Positions 36,913 through 48,753 of a DNA stretch of 64,000 nucleotides are shown one piece after another; the first letter of the stretch is position 1; the number at the start of each line of letters is the position of its first letter. The translations under genes were made by a program, and so were the position numbers. The notes under the pieces are model-generated. The model ran no database searches. It had not been told where the DNA came from and saw only the letters and a program-made list of their open reading frames with translations. Source of the stretch: Chlorops oryzae (Eukaryota > Arthropoda > Insecta > Diptera > Chloropidae). The stretch spans positions 95,758,742 to 95,822,741 of the forward strand of contig CM035807.1 of NCBI GenBank assembly GCA_020466095.1, in the 5' to 3' direction.

Positions 36913-37171
36913 CAAGGCAACCACAAATATTTAAATTGAGCCCTAAAAATATGCATGTAAGTATTTTCAAATAATTGCGATGCTCAGACTTCGATGTTTT
37001 CTGGAAATACTCCTATTTATACACACCTACAGTAGGGCATTAGGGAATTTTTCGGATCACGTAAAAGCTGGAACTAAGTTCTCAGTCATATATTCATAAA
37101 TTCATTTATTTTATCTTTTTTATTGGCGTGCATACTTTGAGGGCTCAATTTAAATATTTGTGGTTGCCGTG
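36913..37171. mobile_element. hAT-like foldback MITE, inner element 1, 259 bp
   Basis: The ends CAAGGCAACCACAAATATTT on the left and CACGGCAACCACAAATATTT on the right read inwards continue to AAATTGAGCCCT in both arms. The 8-bp repeat CTTATAAC lies on both sides (36905-36912 and 37172-37179). The right-hand copy is also the left target repeat of the next element. Confidence 0.82.
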
Positions 37172-37179
37172 CTTATAAC

Positions 37180-37420
37180 CAGGGCTCGGCTTTTGTGGAC
37201 TTTTATAAATTTAAAGCATACTTTGTGGGGCAACAATTTTTCTTATCAACAATTTGCGAATAAGTTTATCGAAGTTGAACTTCAAACCACTTTTTTAACT
37301 TCAAAAAAATTCATATTCAAGTTAAAAATCGATTTGATTTTTAACTTTATGTGAGTTGCACAAAGTTTTTACTCCAAAAAGTATGCTTTAAATTTATAAG
37401 TCAATATAATCCGAGACCTG
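37180..37420. mobile_element. hAT-like foldback MITE, inner element 2, 241 bp
   Basis: The ends CAGGGCTCGG and CCGAGACCTG are inverted with one mismatch. Longer subterminal arms follow (TATAAATTTAAAGCATACTTT against its complement at 37378-37398). CTTATAAC flanks it at 37172-37179 and 37421-37428. It sits immediately against inner element 1, sharing one target-repeat copy. Confidence 0.82.
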
Positions 37421-40400
37421 CTTATAACTTTACAAAATGATTTTAATATTAAAATGCATACTGAATTCTGAATTTAAATATTTTCTTTTATCCTAATCAT
37501 TCATTTCCAAGGAATTTAGGAAAAAACCTCTTCCATTATCATTCGAAAAGAGGGAAAACGAAGATTCTCTTGCTTCAAAAGAAAAAGGCATCTGTCATTT
37601 TCCAAAAAAAAATTAAATAAAATACGATTTTTCCATTAATTGAAAATTATTTTACGTGCTTTCTGTAATATGAAATAAATGAGGGTAACGAAAGTATCGC
37701 TTTTAGATAAACATCATCAAAATATGAATTGAGCTTCCAGAAATTTCCCCGAAGAAAATTTGCGGTCGCCCGTGGCTACCACAGCTAACGAAACTTCGTA
37801 CTTTCTTATGTTTCCATATCCGGCCCTTTCAATTTGAAATAGGTAACGAATAAAGCAAAACGAATAAATGAATAAAAAATGAAATCAGAATTAAGGACCG
37901 ATGCCTGCAGGCATCGATAGGTAAGAGCAAATCAAATTGAACCGAAAAATAAAACAAGCAATCAGGCAAGCTGGCTGAGACAATCCTTTTTCTTTTTATG
38001 TGTTTTTTTTACTCCGGTAAAGATTGCCCCAAACACACCCATACAATTGAGCCAGCTAATGATAAGGTTTTTCGTATTTTCTTTCATTTATTTCTTCTGA
38101 TGACTAATAGCCCATTTTATCGAAGGACTGAGAGGAGCAAGCGAAAAAGTAAAACAAAAAGGTTTGAGGAAATCAAGGTTATCACGCAGGAATTTTGATT
38201 TGTGGGTCTTTGCCGAAATAAAGAAAAAATGAAAAATGAAAAAAAAAGTGAAAATATTGATAAAAAGAGGAAAGTGGACAAATGGAAAAAATGGAAGAAA
38301 TCGGAAGAAAGGAAATATTATATACCTATGTATTTTTTTTATTTTTTATATGCGAGAGTTGATTGAACCCTTGCGAATCGCTCAAGTATACTTTAGTTAC
38401 ATGCAGAGCTATCATATCTCGCTAGATAATCATTATTTATTTCGATCCGAAAGGCAAATTGCCCAAGGATCATAAAAAGGAATGACGAAATAAAGCTTTC
38501 CTTTTTGGTAAACTTTTCCGACAAACACTTGAAACTTGAGACTTTATTTTTCATAAGGAAAAACATTTAATTTTCAAGAGACAAAATTGCTCCTTGAATA
38601 CGCCGCGGCCGGAGGACAAAGTCAGCAGTTCCATGTTTGGGGCAGAAAAACTTTTCGAGGATAACTGACAGTAGAGTATACTCTCAGGCATTAAACACTT
38701 TGAGAAATTTTTGTATTTTTTTTTGTTTTCGACTAATTGCCATCAAAGTAAAGTAAACTTATCGCGAACAATTTGAAAACCAAGAACAAAAAAAAAAAAA
38801 AACCATCAACATGAATTTTGGAATTTAAGAATTTCTCTTATATTGTTTCTTCGAATGACTTTCAACGCTTTAAAGCATGCATCCATTTTTATTCATACAC
38901 TTGAAAGAGAAAGAGCTCGCTTTCCTTCCATCCAACTGGATGTTGTCTTCGTGCTACAAGTTTGTTCTTGTTTTCTGTAGCATAAGTTCGGTTGTCCGTA
39001 ACGTTGATGATCGTACATCATTTTAGCATAAGAAGAAAAACAAAGTAAGCTCTGTAATTATGTACAAATGTAAATGTCAGAGTGAACACTGCTTTGCCTT
39101 GAACTGTAAATGAGCAGCGACAACAATAACAAAAGCAACAACAACAACGAATAATGAGCGCACGCGGCACGATGGTGTTTCATTGTTTCCTCTTTTCGCA
39201 TTTCCACTTTGAGCGAAGGATAATTATGCAAAAGCATCTTTTTTCGCTGTGAAAAATATAGTCATTTTATGCAAAAATATCTTTGCGAAAATTTTAAATA
39301 CACACAGTGCGAAAATTAATCTTCATAAAGCAATTTTCTTTGCACGCCAAAAATGGGAAATGCTGCAAGAGAGACAACTAAAGAGTATTGCCGTTACTGG
39401 CTTTGGCTGAAAAAGAAAGATTTTTTTTTGGTTTCTTTTTTTTTTTTTTAATTTCGAGTCAGTCAGTAAGACAATGCGATGGATGCACTGTGCAAACGGG
39501 GGAATTCATTTGAACGCCAACGAGACTATCTTATAATGGAGCTGTAAAAGACAGCGCGACATCGATTTACGCTTTAGTTAGCAGGATCTGAAGTCTGAAC
39601 ACACCCAGAGCGGAGCACTTCCAGGAAGCAGGAGCAGCCTTACCACCATTCCAATACGATTCCCGAGAATACTCAAAGAAAATTTACGTCGCACATTAAG
39701 TGCTCTGCATCGTTCATGGATAGTAGATACACTATTGCCAGGGAGAAATGGGGAGGGGAAAATGTAGGAAACGACACTCAGAATGTCTTCTATACATAGA
39801 AATCATGCAGTCATTTGTCTGCGATTGCAAATAACTTGAGGAAACGAGGTTTTTATTCCTCGTGATGGTGCCAACATTCACCGTTGAAGCGTAAATGGGT
39901 GTGTCGCCGTATGCAAATCACCATACCTTTCTCTTTCTATCTCTAACAGAGACCCTCCATCTCTCTCTCGTTCTCTCTTTCTCTCACAGACACTCTCTAT
40001 CTCTTTCTTCCTGTCTGCCTTTTTCTTTTTATTTTTCCGTAATGATTTTATGATTCTATTCAATCGAAAAAAGATTTATTGGGACAAGTCTTTTTGAGTT
40101 GGAAATCTAAAATATTCTTTGAATGAAAATTATTTCCAAAACAAAAATATTAGAAGAATATTAGCGTCATTTTCAAAGGATTCCAAAGTCATGATTGAAA
40201 GACATGAATCAGATTCAAAGAAGTCAAAGACAAATAGTAATTCGATGAAAGTGGGGAAAATATCAATAAAATTGTATAACATTGACGGCCGGAAATTAGC
40301 CGTTAAATTTTAAAGAGCAGCAGAACTTAATTATGGCCTTCCAAATAACAACAGTGTGACACATTTTTAAGGACATCGAATGTATATGAAAATGTTGAAT

Positions 40401-40637
40401 GCAGATCTTAAAAGTACTCAATAAGTGTGCCAAATTGCTGCGTTTATTTTTGTCCTATTGCCTAGCGGTCAAGAAATAAATTACGCACCTCTAATTATGG
40501 ATATATCTCGTTAACCGTTGAACATTTTACTATCGTATTTGCAACGAAATTTTAGCCTTGGATATGGGGAAATGGACTTTAGTAATACCGAACCGAAAAG
40601 ACTCTATCTGGTGGTTTCAAATGGCAAAAATCTCAAA

Positions 40638-40661
40638 AAAAAAAAAAAAAAAAAAAAAAAA
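40638..40661. repeat. Poly-A run
   Basis: About 25 consecutive A on the plus strand. Comparable runs occur as T at 45845-45865 and 49378-49395 and as A at 50166-50186. No retroposon body was recognised next to any of them. Confidence 0.85.
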
Positions 40662-41442
40662 GCAACTCTTACGTCGTATTATAGCACTTGATGACAGTGG
40701 AGTCTTACCTGTTCCACTGTCCTGCTTTTACGCGAAGCCGACTTCGGGTCTTCGGTACGAGCGACTTGTATGGAAAGAATTATTTTTCCCTATCTTCTAA
40801 GGTTTATTCGTAGAACGGGGAAGTCTCTGTAAAGTTTAAGCCATCTTGGGTCAATACAATGAACAAATTATGTCTGAGTGCTGCCCTTGAGCTAGGGCTA
40901 GCTATTAAATAAAACAAAAATTATCACTTCTAGACCATAACTCCCAAGCCGGTTCGAATTCGTTGGAAATTTTGATATTGAAATGAAGTGAGAATAAAGG
41001 TGGACAACTCTTTCGAGCACTTTTAAAATCACCCTAGCGCCGAAAGTTCATCATTTGTTGCCTGTTAACAGAAGATAAAATATATAAAGTTCCCCCTAAA
41101 AGTGATCTAAATAATCCAATGGATAAAATTCAAATTTATGCCACAAACTATTGTTCAACCTGGAGAGTTCCTTGGTTTGGGTCACAAAACTATGTCTCTT
41201 AATTCTTAGCAGGGAAATGGAATGCGGCGAAAATCCTGCCCGCGAAGTTCTTTACGCCCTACTGTGATAAGTAATACAATTAAATAAAAAGGAATTAATC
41301 TGCATTTTTTCGATGGCTCCTCAAAATATACAAACGGGGGTGCTATAGAAATTGAAAATTGTTCGGATTGGAAATTGATGAAATTTTCGTTTTGGTGTTA
41401 TAGTGTACACTTTCAATTTTGAATTGAATTGAAAACTTTTTG

Positions 41443-41510
41443 TAGTATCAACAACGGGCCCATGTGCAGCCTAGCTGTGTCGTCCTTCATGGTGGCAGCC
41501 ACACTAACCA
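41443..41510 (+). mobile_element. SINE tail fragment
   Basis: Carries the family tail: TATCAACAACGGGCCCATG, then GTCGTCCTTCATGGTGGCAG and CCACACTAACC. This matches the tails at 6746, 52688 and 62320. No tRNA-like head or pol III box precedes it, so it is 5'-truncated. Confidence 0.7.
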
Positions 41511-42310
41511 TCCAAAATAATTCTAGTATTTGCTTCATTCTTTTGTATGGCCGTAAAATATCTGTTACATTTGTCGACTTTTCTCATCTTCGAAAATCGA
41601 TTTTGCTATCTCCGAAATTGATATTGACTTCAATTCTGACTCTGATCTAAATCAATGTCTGTTTCCATAACAACCTGATTACTGAAAAGCGTTTCTGTAT
41701 CGACTAATAAGAAGATACCTAATAGGTACAAAGAAAGCTCTTCTGAGAAGGTGCGTTTTCCTTGAATATATCCCAACTCAAAACACTCGTATAGATACGA
41801 GTATTACCGAAGAGGTTATTATGGGAGTGGTTATTTCGGAATGACATTATGTGGAAAGTTAATGTTACATAGAACCTGGGAAATTTGTGACAAGTCAAAG
41901 AGTAATTGAAGAGTTAAAGACTAGTCTGATTTACTGTGGGGAAGTTCTTAGCAGTTCCAAATACCGCCTTTTTCCCATCTTTGTTTCGCTTGTAACAGCC
42001 TTTTTAACCCTTACTTATATTGTAACTACAATGATTATGTGCCTTTCACAAATCCAGCTCAAATAAAACCGAACACGTTGTTCTTAAGTTTCCCATTCAT
42101 AATCGTTTCCCCTGGCAAAGTTGTGTGCGGAAATAGTAGCGGCAACACAATATGAATCGGGCACTTGAGACGAATATAGGTACCTACAGTCATTGTTTGT
42201 GTCATGGCATGTGGAAAAGCAATTATAACGTGAGAATTATATTAAAATTTGAAACAATAGCTGCACTATTAGCAATGAAAATTGCAGTGTGCAACATGCA
42301 CATACGTCTC

Positions 42311-42360
42311 ACATATGTATGTGTGCACATATGCATATATACGTATATGCATGCATGTAT
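42311..42360. repeat. Alternating purine-pyrimidine tract
   Basis: Fifty bases of TATGTGTGCACATATGCATA-type sequence, almost strictly alternating purine and pyrimidine. This composition is favourable to Z-DNA or cruciforms. Confidence 0.5.
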
Positions 42361-45300
42361 TCATTTGATGAAGACTACAAAATTTTGCAGACTTTGTGGA
42401 AACTGAGACACTTCCTAACCAGTTTGTGTGGCAGTTGAGGGAATTGCTGCTAATTGCACGTTCTTCATATCACCTCAAGAAAACGAAGAGCTCCTTTCCT
42501 ACTTGACTTAGTGTTCAAAATGTATACGATTTTCACTGAATGGTAAGGACTTGTAATTGGATTTCAAATCTTAATTACCAGCATGGGGGGAATTTTAAAT
42601 AAATTCATAGTATGCTGAAAGTGCTTCCAAAAACAAAGTCTTCATCTACATCCTCATCCCCTCAATCCCCGCCTCGTTATCGTCACCGTCGTTGTCGTCG
42701 TTGCCATTGCCATTGCAGGCTCTTCCATGGAATGAAAACTCGAGAAACAGGTGTTAAGATATCTACCGAATTATTTGCATTCTGCTTATTTTGGTAGAGA
42801 GCTCGCTAGAGCAGTAAGCTACGGGTAATGTTTGTACAATATAGCAATTACATTTGTCTGAATGCTGCAATTTTCATCATACGAGAAGGATACTTACATT
42901 GTATTCAAGTCAGTAATTGGAAAACAATAGAGTTTCAAGTGTTGCAGGACCAAATATTGGCGAAGTAAGATTCCATTTTCTATTTTCATTAAGTGCTCGA
43001 TACGCAGGAGAGACTGCAATCGAATTCTGTGGCATATGATGGAAATATTCCGATCGTTGATTGCATTCAATTGTAATGAATTGTTGGTCAAATCAAGGGC
43101 TTTTTGCTATTTATTTTACTTGAATTGATTTGAATTTCTGTTTATGATTTTTTTTTTCTTTTGTTTTTCTTTGCTTTTAGTTTACTGTGAAATCCACCTG
43201 AGCTGGCAAGATTAAAACTTAAATCTACTAATTTTCTAAAGTGAAAATCTAATCTCCGAAAGGGAAACAAATTGGTCCGACCATTTATTGACTAATGAGG
43301 TTCCTATTCGATGATGCCAACTCATAAGCTTAGGGCTCTTAAACAAACAATAAAGAATCGTATCCAATGGTGAGCTTCCCGGTTTCTATTGAACCATTGA
43401 AACGTAAAACGAATATCCTTTGAAGCGTTCGTTTGCACGTTACGAGCCTTGTAAAGCCGGCTATAGCCTGCTCTTGTCAGCCGAAACCCGATGCGATTGT
43501 TTTACAAATTTTCGAACAAAATCTTTTGTTGGCAGATAATTTACAGGTGGGAGGAAATTCACAAAGGCCGACAGGACTAAGAATCGTGACTTTAAAACAT
43601 TTTCAAACGAGTTTTGAACTGAAAACTAAAACCGATAAAAAATAGTGCGGAAATGCTAATTGGAAGAACAATTTTTTGTTTTTTTTTTTATTTTATTTAA
43701 TGTGATCCAAGGAATTTCCCTTCAATGCATGGCGTTTAATTGAGAGGAGAAAATCAAAGCAATGAACCGAACCAAACCGAACTGTAAGGAAACAATTAAA
43801 GCGCAATTAAGATTCGACAAATGAAATACGAGAAACGAAATACCTGGAACGCTCCTGACGCTCCTTCTTGAAACTAACTCCGACAAGCGATTCCATTGAA
43901 AGCGCTTGCTGCAAGCCAACAACAATAATGAAATATACGAGCTTGAAAACGCAATTACGAACAATTAAAGGCAGCTCACGAAAATGCAATATCGATGTAA
44001 ATCGCACAAAACGAGCACAAAGTGAGTTATGTACACGCTCGAGTCCGTAGGCGAGGATTAAGCACAGCAATGCAAGCTTAGAGCATTGCTCATTGCTCCA
44101 AAGATCCAAAAAGGAGTGCTATAAAATATGTGTATGTATATACATATGTATGAACGAGTGTTTGTACAAACACCTAAAAAGAAAAGAGAATTTGAAAGAA
44201 GAAATAATTCGTGTTAAATGGCTTTAAAAAAAAAAAAAAAGTGTAAAAGGAGACCGAACAGAAGAACAATTCAAATTAGCGATCGATTCCTGTGCATTGA
44301 TTCAAGGACCATTTTTCTAAGTAAGCTTTACGAATTCTCTTCCGTCGTCTTCTTTGTGATTCACAAATAAAATGCGAACGCAAACGAAATATATCTTGCC
44401 ACATTGTTTCTTAGCTGGAAGAGACAATAGAATGAAAAGTAATTAATAGAATTGAACACCGAATGGAGGAAAAAAAACTATATACCCTGTAGTAATTGTG
44501 AGTACCTAATTCTCATTGGACACCTAAGTCTTATGATGTTGGAACAGCTATTTCTCTGAACGAAAATGGAAATGAGAAACGTTAGAACAACGTTTGTGGT
44601 TTTACTCGAATTTGAGTAACGAATGACACAACTAAACAAAGAGCGGTAAAAGCTTCTTACAACCACCGCAAAAATTAATTCCTACCACCCCCCACTATTC
44701 TTTAACTAGTCACAAATACCACCACACTTAAATCCAAACTTCATCTAAATGAAGAATGACCACTCCCACAATAATTACTCGAAGAGTAGACCCTTTGCGG
44801 TCAAATGGAGATCAAATGGTCCATTTATTTAAGGTGAGGAATTAATAAATTCAAATCAACACATTCGATATTTAGTTAATATCCTCAATTTTCGCTTTGT
44901 AGATGCAATTTGTTATACTTTGACAAGTTAACCTTCGTGTAACCCAAAATTACTCTCTTTTACTCTGAACTGAACTCCTCATTTTTATGGAGTAGCCAGT
45001 CAAACCAGAAAGTGCCTGAAAGTATGCTGTGCAGCTGCATATATATGTATGCATGTGTTTTAACGATAGCAGAATATTATTTATTTTAAATTAAAGAAAA
45101 TAATATGAAAATGGATAATGGAGTTTGAAATAAAAATCACCGGAAATTTGTTTTCTTAATACTTATTTTCAATAAGCCACAAAAAGCTATGTACAAATGT
45201 ATGTTCATATACAGCTAAAGCAACTTATATCGTTCGCTTGAGCGAAGGAATCTGCCACTTTGACTTCTCGACACTCCGGGTTTTCGTTATGTTATTTCAA

Positions 45301-46546
45301 CAAATGAAATTGTTAATTAAAAATAAATGTTAATTTGACCAAATGCAGCTGTTCAAATATACATATGAGCTGAAAGTTGAATTTCTGATTCGAAATGGTT
45401 ATGATGATTTATCCATGGCACGAGTCGACACAACGTACCTACATATTTCACTCAAGGAATATGAATATTTTCATAGTTGGTATAAATAAAATGTTTTTAG
45501 AATTTTATGAAATTCAATTCGAATTAAAGCCGATTTGCATAGAGTGTTTTCTTAGTTATTTGCAACTGAAAAAATGCGGAAAAAAATTCCAGATAAATAG
45601 AAATAAAAAATCGTCGGAATCAGGAGCGTAGATAGGATTTCGACATGGTAGGGACTTCGGAAATCATTTTTGAGTCGAAAGTCGACATAAAACCTTTGGT
45701 TTGGCTTTGGTTTTAACCCCTCAAAACTCAACTCTGGCTGCGCGTATGTTCGGGACTGAAGACCATTTTTACATTTTAAATAGTTTTATCGGAATTTTTC
45801 ATTTATTTACCTTTTCTCGTGCTACTTTGAAAGCTCAAATCCGTTTTTTTTTTTTTTTTTTTTTTGGAATTCAACATTTAATGTTAAAAGCTCTTTGAGC
45901 CGCATTAAATGGGATTTTTTGCTTTTCGATTACTTACACACAAACTTAGGTAAAATACTTTCCACTTTTGAACTTAAAATAGTCAAAAGGAAAAATCGGA
46001 TTAAAAAATTTGTTGAAATTCGAGGAAAGTTTTTAAAATGCATTTTTTTTTTTTGCGAGAAAAGCAGAATTCTGTGGGTGCCACTGAAGCAAAAAAAAAT
46101 TTCGAATAATTTTTATTGAAAGCGATTTAAGGAAGTAAAATGTTCTTCATTTCGAATTTATTTTATAAACTATTTCATGAGGAAAAACGAAACGGTAAAA
46201 AGTAAAAAGCCGAGTTGTCGAGCATGTACATATGTATGTATGTAACATTGTTCAAGTTTATTCATTTGCCAAAGAGGCGAGAAAATTTAAAGCTGTGAAA
46301 AGCCCTTTTAAAGGCTACGCCCGAAAGCAGTCTTAAGCCTTTTTACAGCAAGTGACGAACCACTTAAAAAAAAAACTATAAAACAAAAAAAGTGTCGAGA
46401 GCAGGAGCAAAAATTTAAAGCTCTCTTTAGGGTGTAAAATACTTAAACCACAATTGCCACTAAATATGTGAAAACCTCAAGAAACTAACGTTTCGGAAAG
46501 CATGTGAAATAGAAAGAGAAAAAAATAAAATAAATAGAAAACCATT

Positions 46547-47059
46547 AAGGGTGTTATAGTCAGGGGAATTTGACGATGAAATACCCGTCACAGAAAATGG
46601 GTAAGCTCTTCAAGTCTACTACGACTAAGTCAAGGTATTCGGGAGATTTTCAAAAACTGACGGGCCTCCCTTCTGAGAGACTTCCGTTCAATTGCTTAAC
46701 GAGTTCCGCAAATAATCCACGATTCCGGTTTTTGGAAATCACATTCAATGCTTTTAAACATGTTCACACAGAATATTTCATCAAAATATGACAAAAACAG
46801 ACCCTAGTGCTGGAGGGGCCCCCATAAAGTGGTCCGATCACGTCCATTCTCGAACTAATGAGAAAACTGCATACAGACAGATAGACAAACAGATAGATAG
46901 ACCGATATAGAGACTGAAGGACATGGACTAAATCGAATTTCAAGTGATGCTAATCATTTCTGTAGGCATTTTGTATGGTCTATCACGACTGGTTCTGCGC
47001 GTTACACACGTTCGGACAAACCAATGAAACTATCATCACAGAGCGTGTCGGGTATAAAA
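46547..47059 (+). mobile_element. mini-me-like repeat element, copy 2 (about 513 bp)
   Basis: Begins AAGGGTGTTATAGTCAGG and ends GAGCGTGTCGGGTATAAA. It has a decayed (GACA/GATA)n tract at about 46875-46905, then GGACATGGACTAAATCGAAT and CTATCACGACTGGTTCTG, collinear with copy 1. The internal duplication of copy 1 is absent. Confidence 0.8.
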
Positions 47060-47287
47060 ACTCGAAGGAAAACTTTTTAAATGCGGTTCCATTTACTTAG
47101 CAGGTCGTGCCCTACTTACCCGCCTAACAATATGCAACGAAAAAAAAAATTTCAAGTGAAAATTACTTTCTCTGCACGAGAGTAGTTTTTGGAAGCGCAA
47201 AAACCAAACGCTTTCACTCGTCTTAGCACTAAACTCGTTCACTTTACAAAAACCTCCAGTTTCAGGTAAACAAACAAGGATGTAGTC

Positions 47288-47322
47288 AAACAACAACAAC
47301 AACAAACAACAGCAGCAGCAGT
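47288..47322. repeat. (CAA)n(CAG)n trinucleotide repeat
   Basis: CAA units followed by four CAG units on the plus strand, not in a convincing reading frame. Confidence 0.85.
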
Positions 47323-47834
47323 CGTAGGAAAGTTTTTCTACGTAAGACTCTTAAGAACTTTCGAGTCGAAGAAATCAAAGAAAAGGCATTTTTCCGAAAC
47401 TTTCCAGCAAACCGGAGCAAGTAAATTCCAAATATCCAGACACTGAACTACATAAGTGGATGTTTGCATTTGAAATAGCAAGAAGAGCAAAAGAAAAGCA
47501 TACATAAAGGGGTATTTGCAATTGAAGACTTTTCTTCTGCTTTTCTCTTGATGGTGTTGAAAGTCTTTGATGCCGACAGGTATGCAAATAATAAAACCAT
47601 TCATGCATAATGATTCATGTTGGTTTTTGTTCCACTTGCAGCAAATCGACACAGAAATATCGAATGTTGAATATGCGTTTGAAGAAAAAAAAAGAAGGAT
47701 TTCCAAAGGATATGCATTGTTTTTGTGCGTTTCTTTCGATCTAACGCAATGCAACACACGAAATAATTTTCAGTTTTAGTTCGCAGCTAAGTTTTGGCTG
47801 AAGTGCATTTAAGGCTTTGATTTACTGACTTTGA

Positions 47835-48128
47835 ATGTGTTGGAAATTTGAACTTATCGCGCTTTTTCTCTGCCTCACAACCCGCTTTAGTAGTGCCATC
47901 ACGCTGAAAGGGGTGAGTAACGGATTCTTGAATAGGGCACGATTCTCTTGTTCGAATTTTTTAGTGCTCCAGATTGAAAAATTCAATTCAAAATATGATA
48001 CGATGCTGGGGAACGTGACTTCGCTAAAGTGGATTTTCTTCGCCAGTACACGTAGTGTCCCAGAGATTGACCCACGTCTCAATCCCGAGTACATAATCTA
48101 TACTGATATATCTAAATATTGTGTTTGA
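47835..48128 (+). other. Candidate small secreted ORF or first exon, 97 codons, unverified
   Basis: An ATG opens with a run resembling a signal peptide: MCWKFELIALFLCLTTRFSS, cleavage plausible after SSA. At codon 26 the sequence GGG|GTGAGT offers a strong splice donor, so the true unit could be a first exon of an antisense or nested gene. Read through, it ends at a TGA after 97 codons. I recognise no domain, and the rest of the reading frame lacks clear codon bias. Its strand is opposite to the host gene. It could equally be chance. Confidence 0.2.
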
Positions 48129-48199
48129 AAATAATTTCGTATACTTATCAGATTATATTCGAAGCTTTCAAGAATTTTTGAAAATGTCCAGCGGATCAA

Positions 48200-48250
48200 A
48201 GAGCAGATAAGCAACTTACCTGGAAGAGAAGAAAAGAAAGATAGGGTTAA
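48200..48250 (-). promoter_or_regulatory. Candidate recursive splice site (ratcheting point)
   Basis: On the minus strand a branch-like CTTAAC (about 48250-48245) is followed by about 24 nt of almost pure pyrimidine ending TCTTCCAG, and directly after it GTAAGTTG. The junction falls between 48220 and 48219. This is a 3' splice site joined to a 5' splice site with no exon between them, the (Y)nCAG|GTAAGT form of fly recursive splice sites. No AG occurs between the branch-like motif and the CAG. It lies in the sense strand of the ed/fred-like gene, about 14.1 kb upstream of the exon at 34147, inside an intron of at least 29.8 kb: the kind of intron that uses such sites. No RNA evidence is available to me. 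Confidence 0.75.
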
Positions 48251-48718
48251 GTTAAACTTTTCTTCTTCAATAGAAACAACAAAAGTGCCTTAAGTACAAT
48301 ATAAAAATCCATTTTAAATTCTAACTTATTTGTTAACCCTTGAGATGTTTTTTTTTTTTTCGTTTTGATGGCATCTTATGAATCATGTCTCGCTTTGATT
48401 GATTTGAAATGGAATCAAACTAAGTTCGAACACTCTCTTTTGTGAAAATAGACACCAACAATGAATGTTCGAAACGGCAGCAGCCAAAAATAAACAAAAA
48501 GAAACATACATACACACATAGCCAATATACGTACAAGCAATTGCATAAAACTAGTGCATAGTACTGCTAATGACCATCTCTCATTCATGGCTAGCAGCTT
48601 TGGCCAGCTTTGGGTGACTGTACTTGCTCCAATTTCAATTGCAATCGCATTAACCAAGCCACACGAAGAACAGAAACAACAACAAAAATCGACTAAACAA
48701 TCTCATACAAAGCATGAC

Positions 48719-48753
48719 AAAACGAAACGAAACGAAAAGAAAAGAAACGGAGC
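48719..48753. repeat. (AAACG)n / (AAAAG)n short repeat
   Basis: Pentanucleotide units AAACG and AAAAG in a row. Confidence 0.75.

Larger units (their letters stand above)
36768..37492. mobile_element. Foldback element of the AAATATTTAAATT family, copy 2, split by two insertions
   Basis: The left arm AAAATATTTAAATTCAGCAC at about 36769 and the right arm, complementary at ATGCATACTGAATTC...ATTTAAATATTTTC (about 37454-37490), match the arms of the element at 1813-2054. Removing 36913-37428 (two elements and two copies of CTTATAAC) leaves a unit of roughly 210 bp, similar in size to copy 1 (242 bp). It therefore appears to be the host of the two nested insertions. Confidence 0.55.

Noticed and set aside
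40698..40722. Second possible recursive splice site (GAACAG|GTAAGA on the minus strand)
   Set aside because: The upstream sequence is purine-rich with no pyrimidine tract or branch-like motif.
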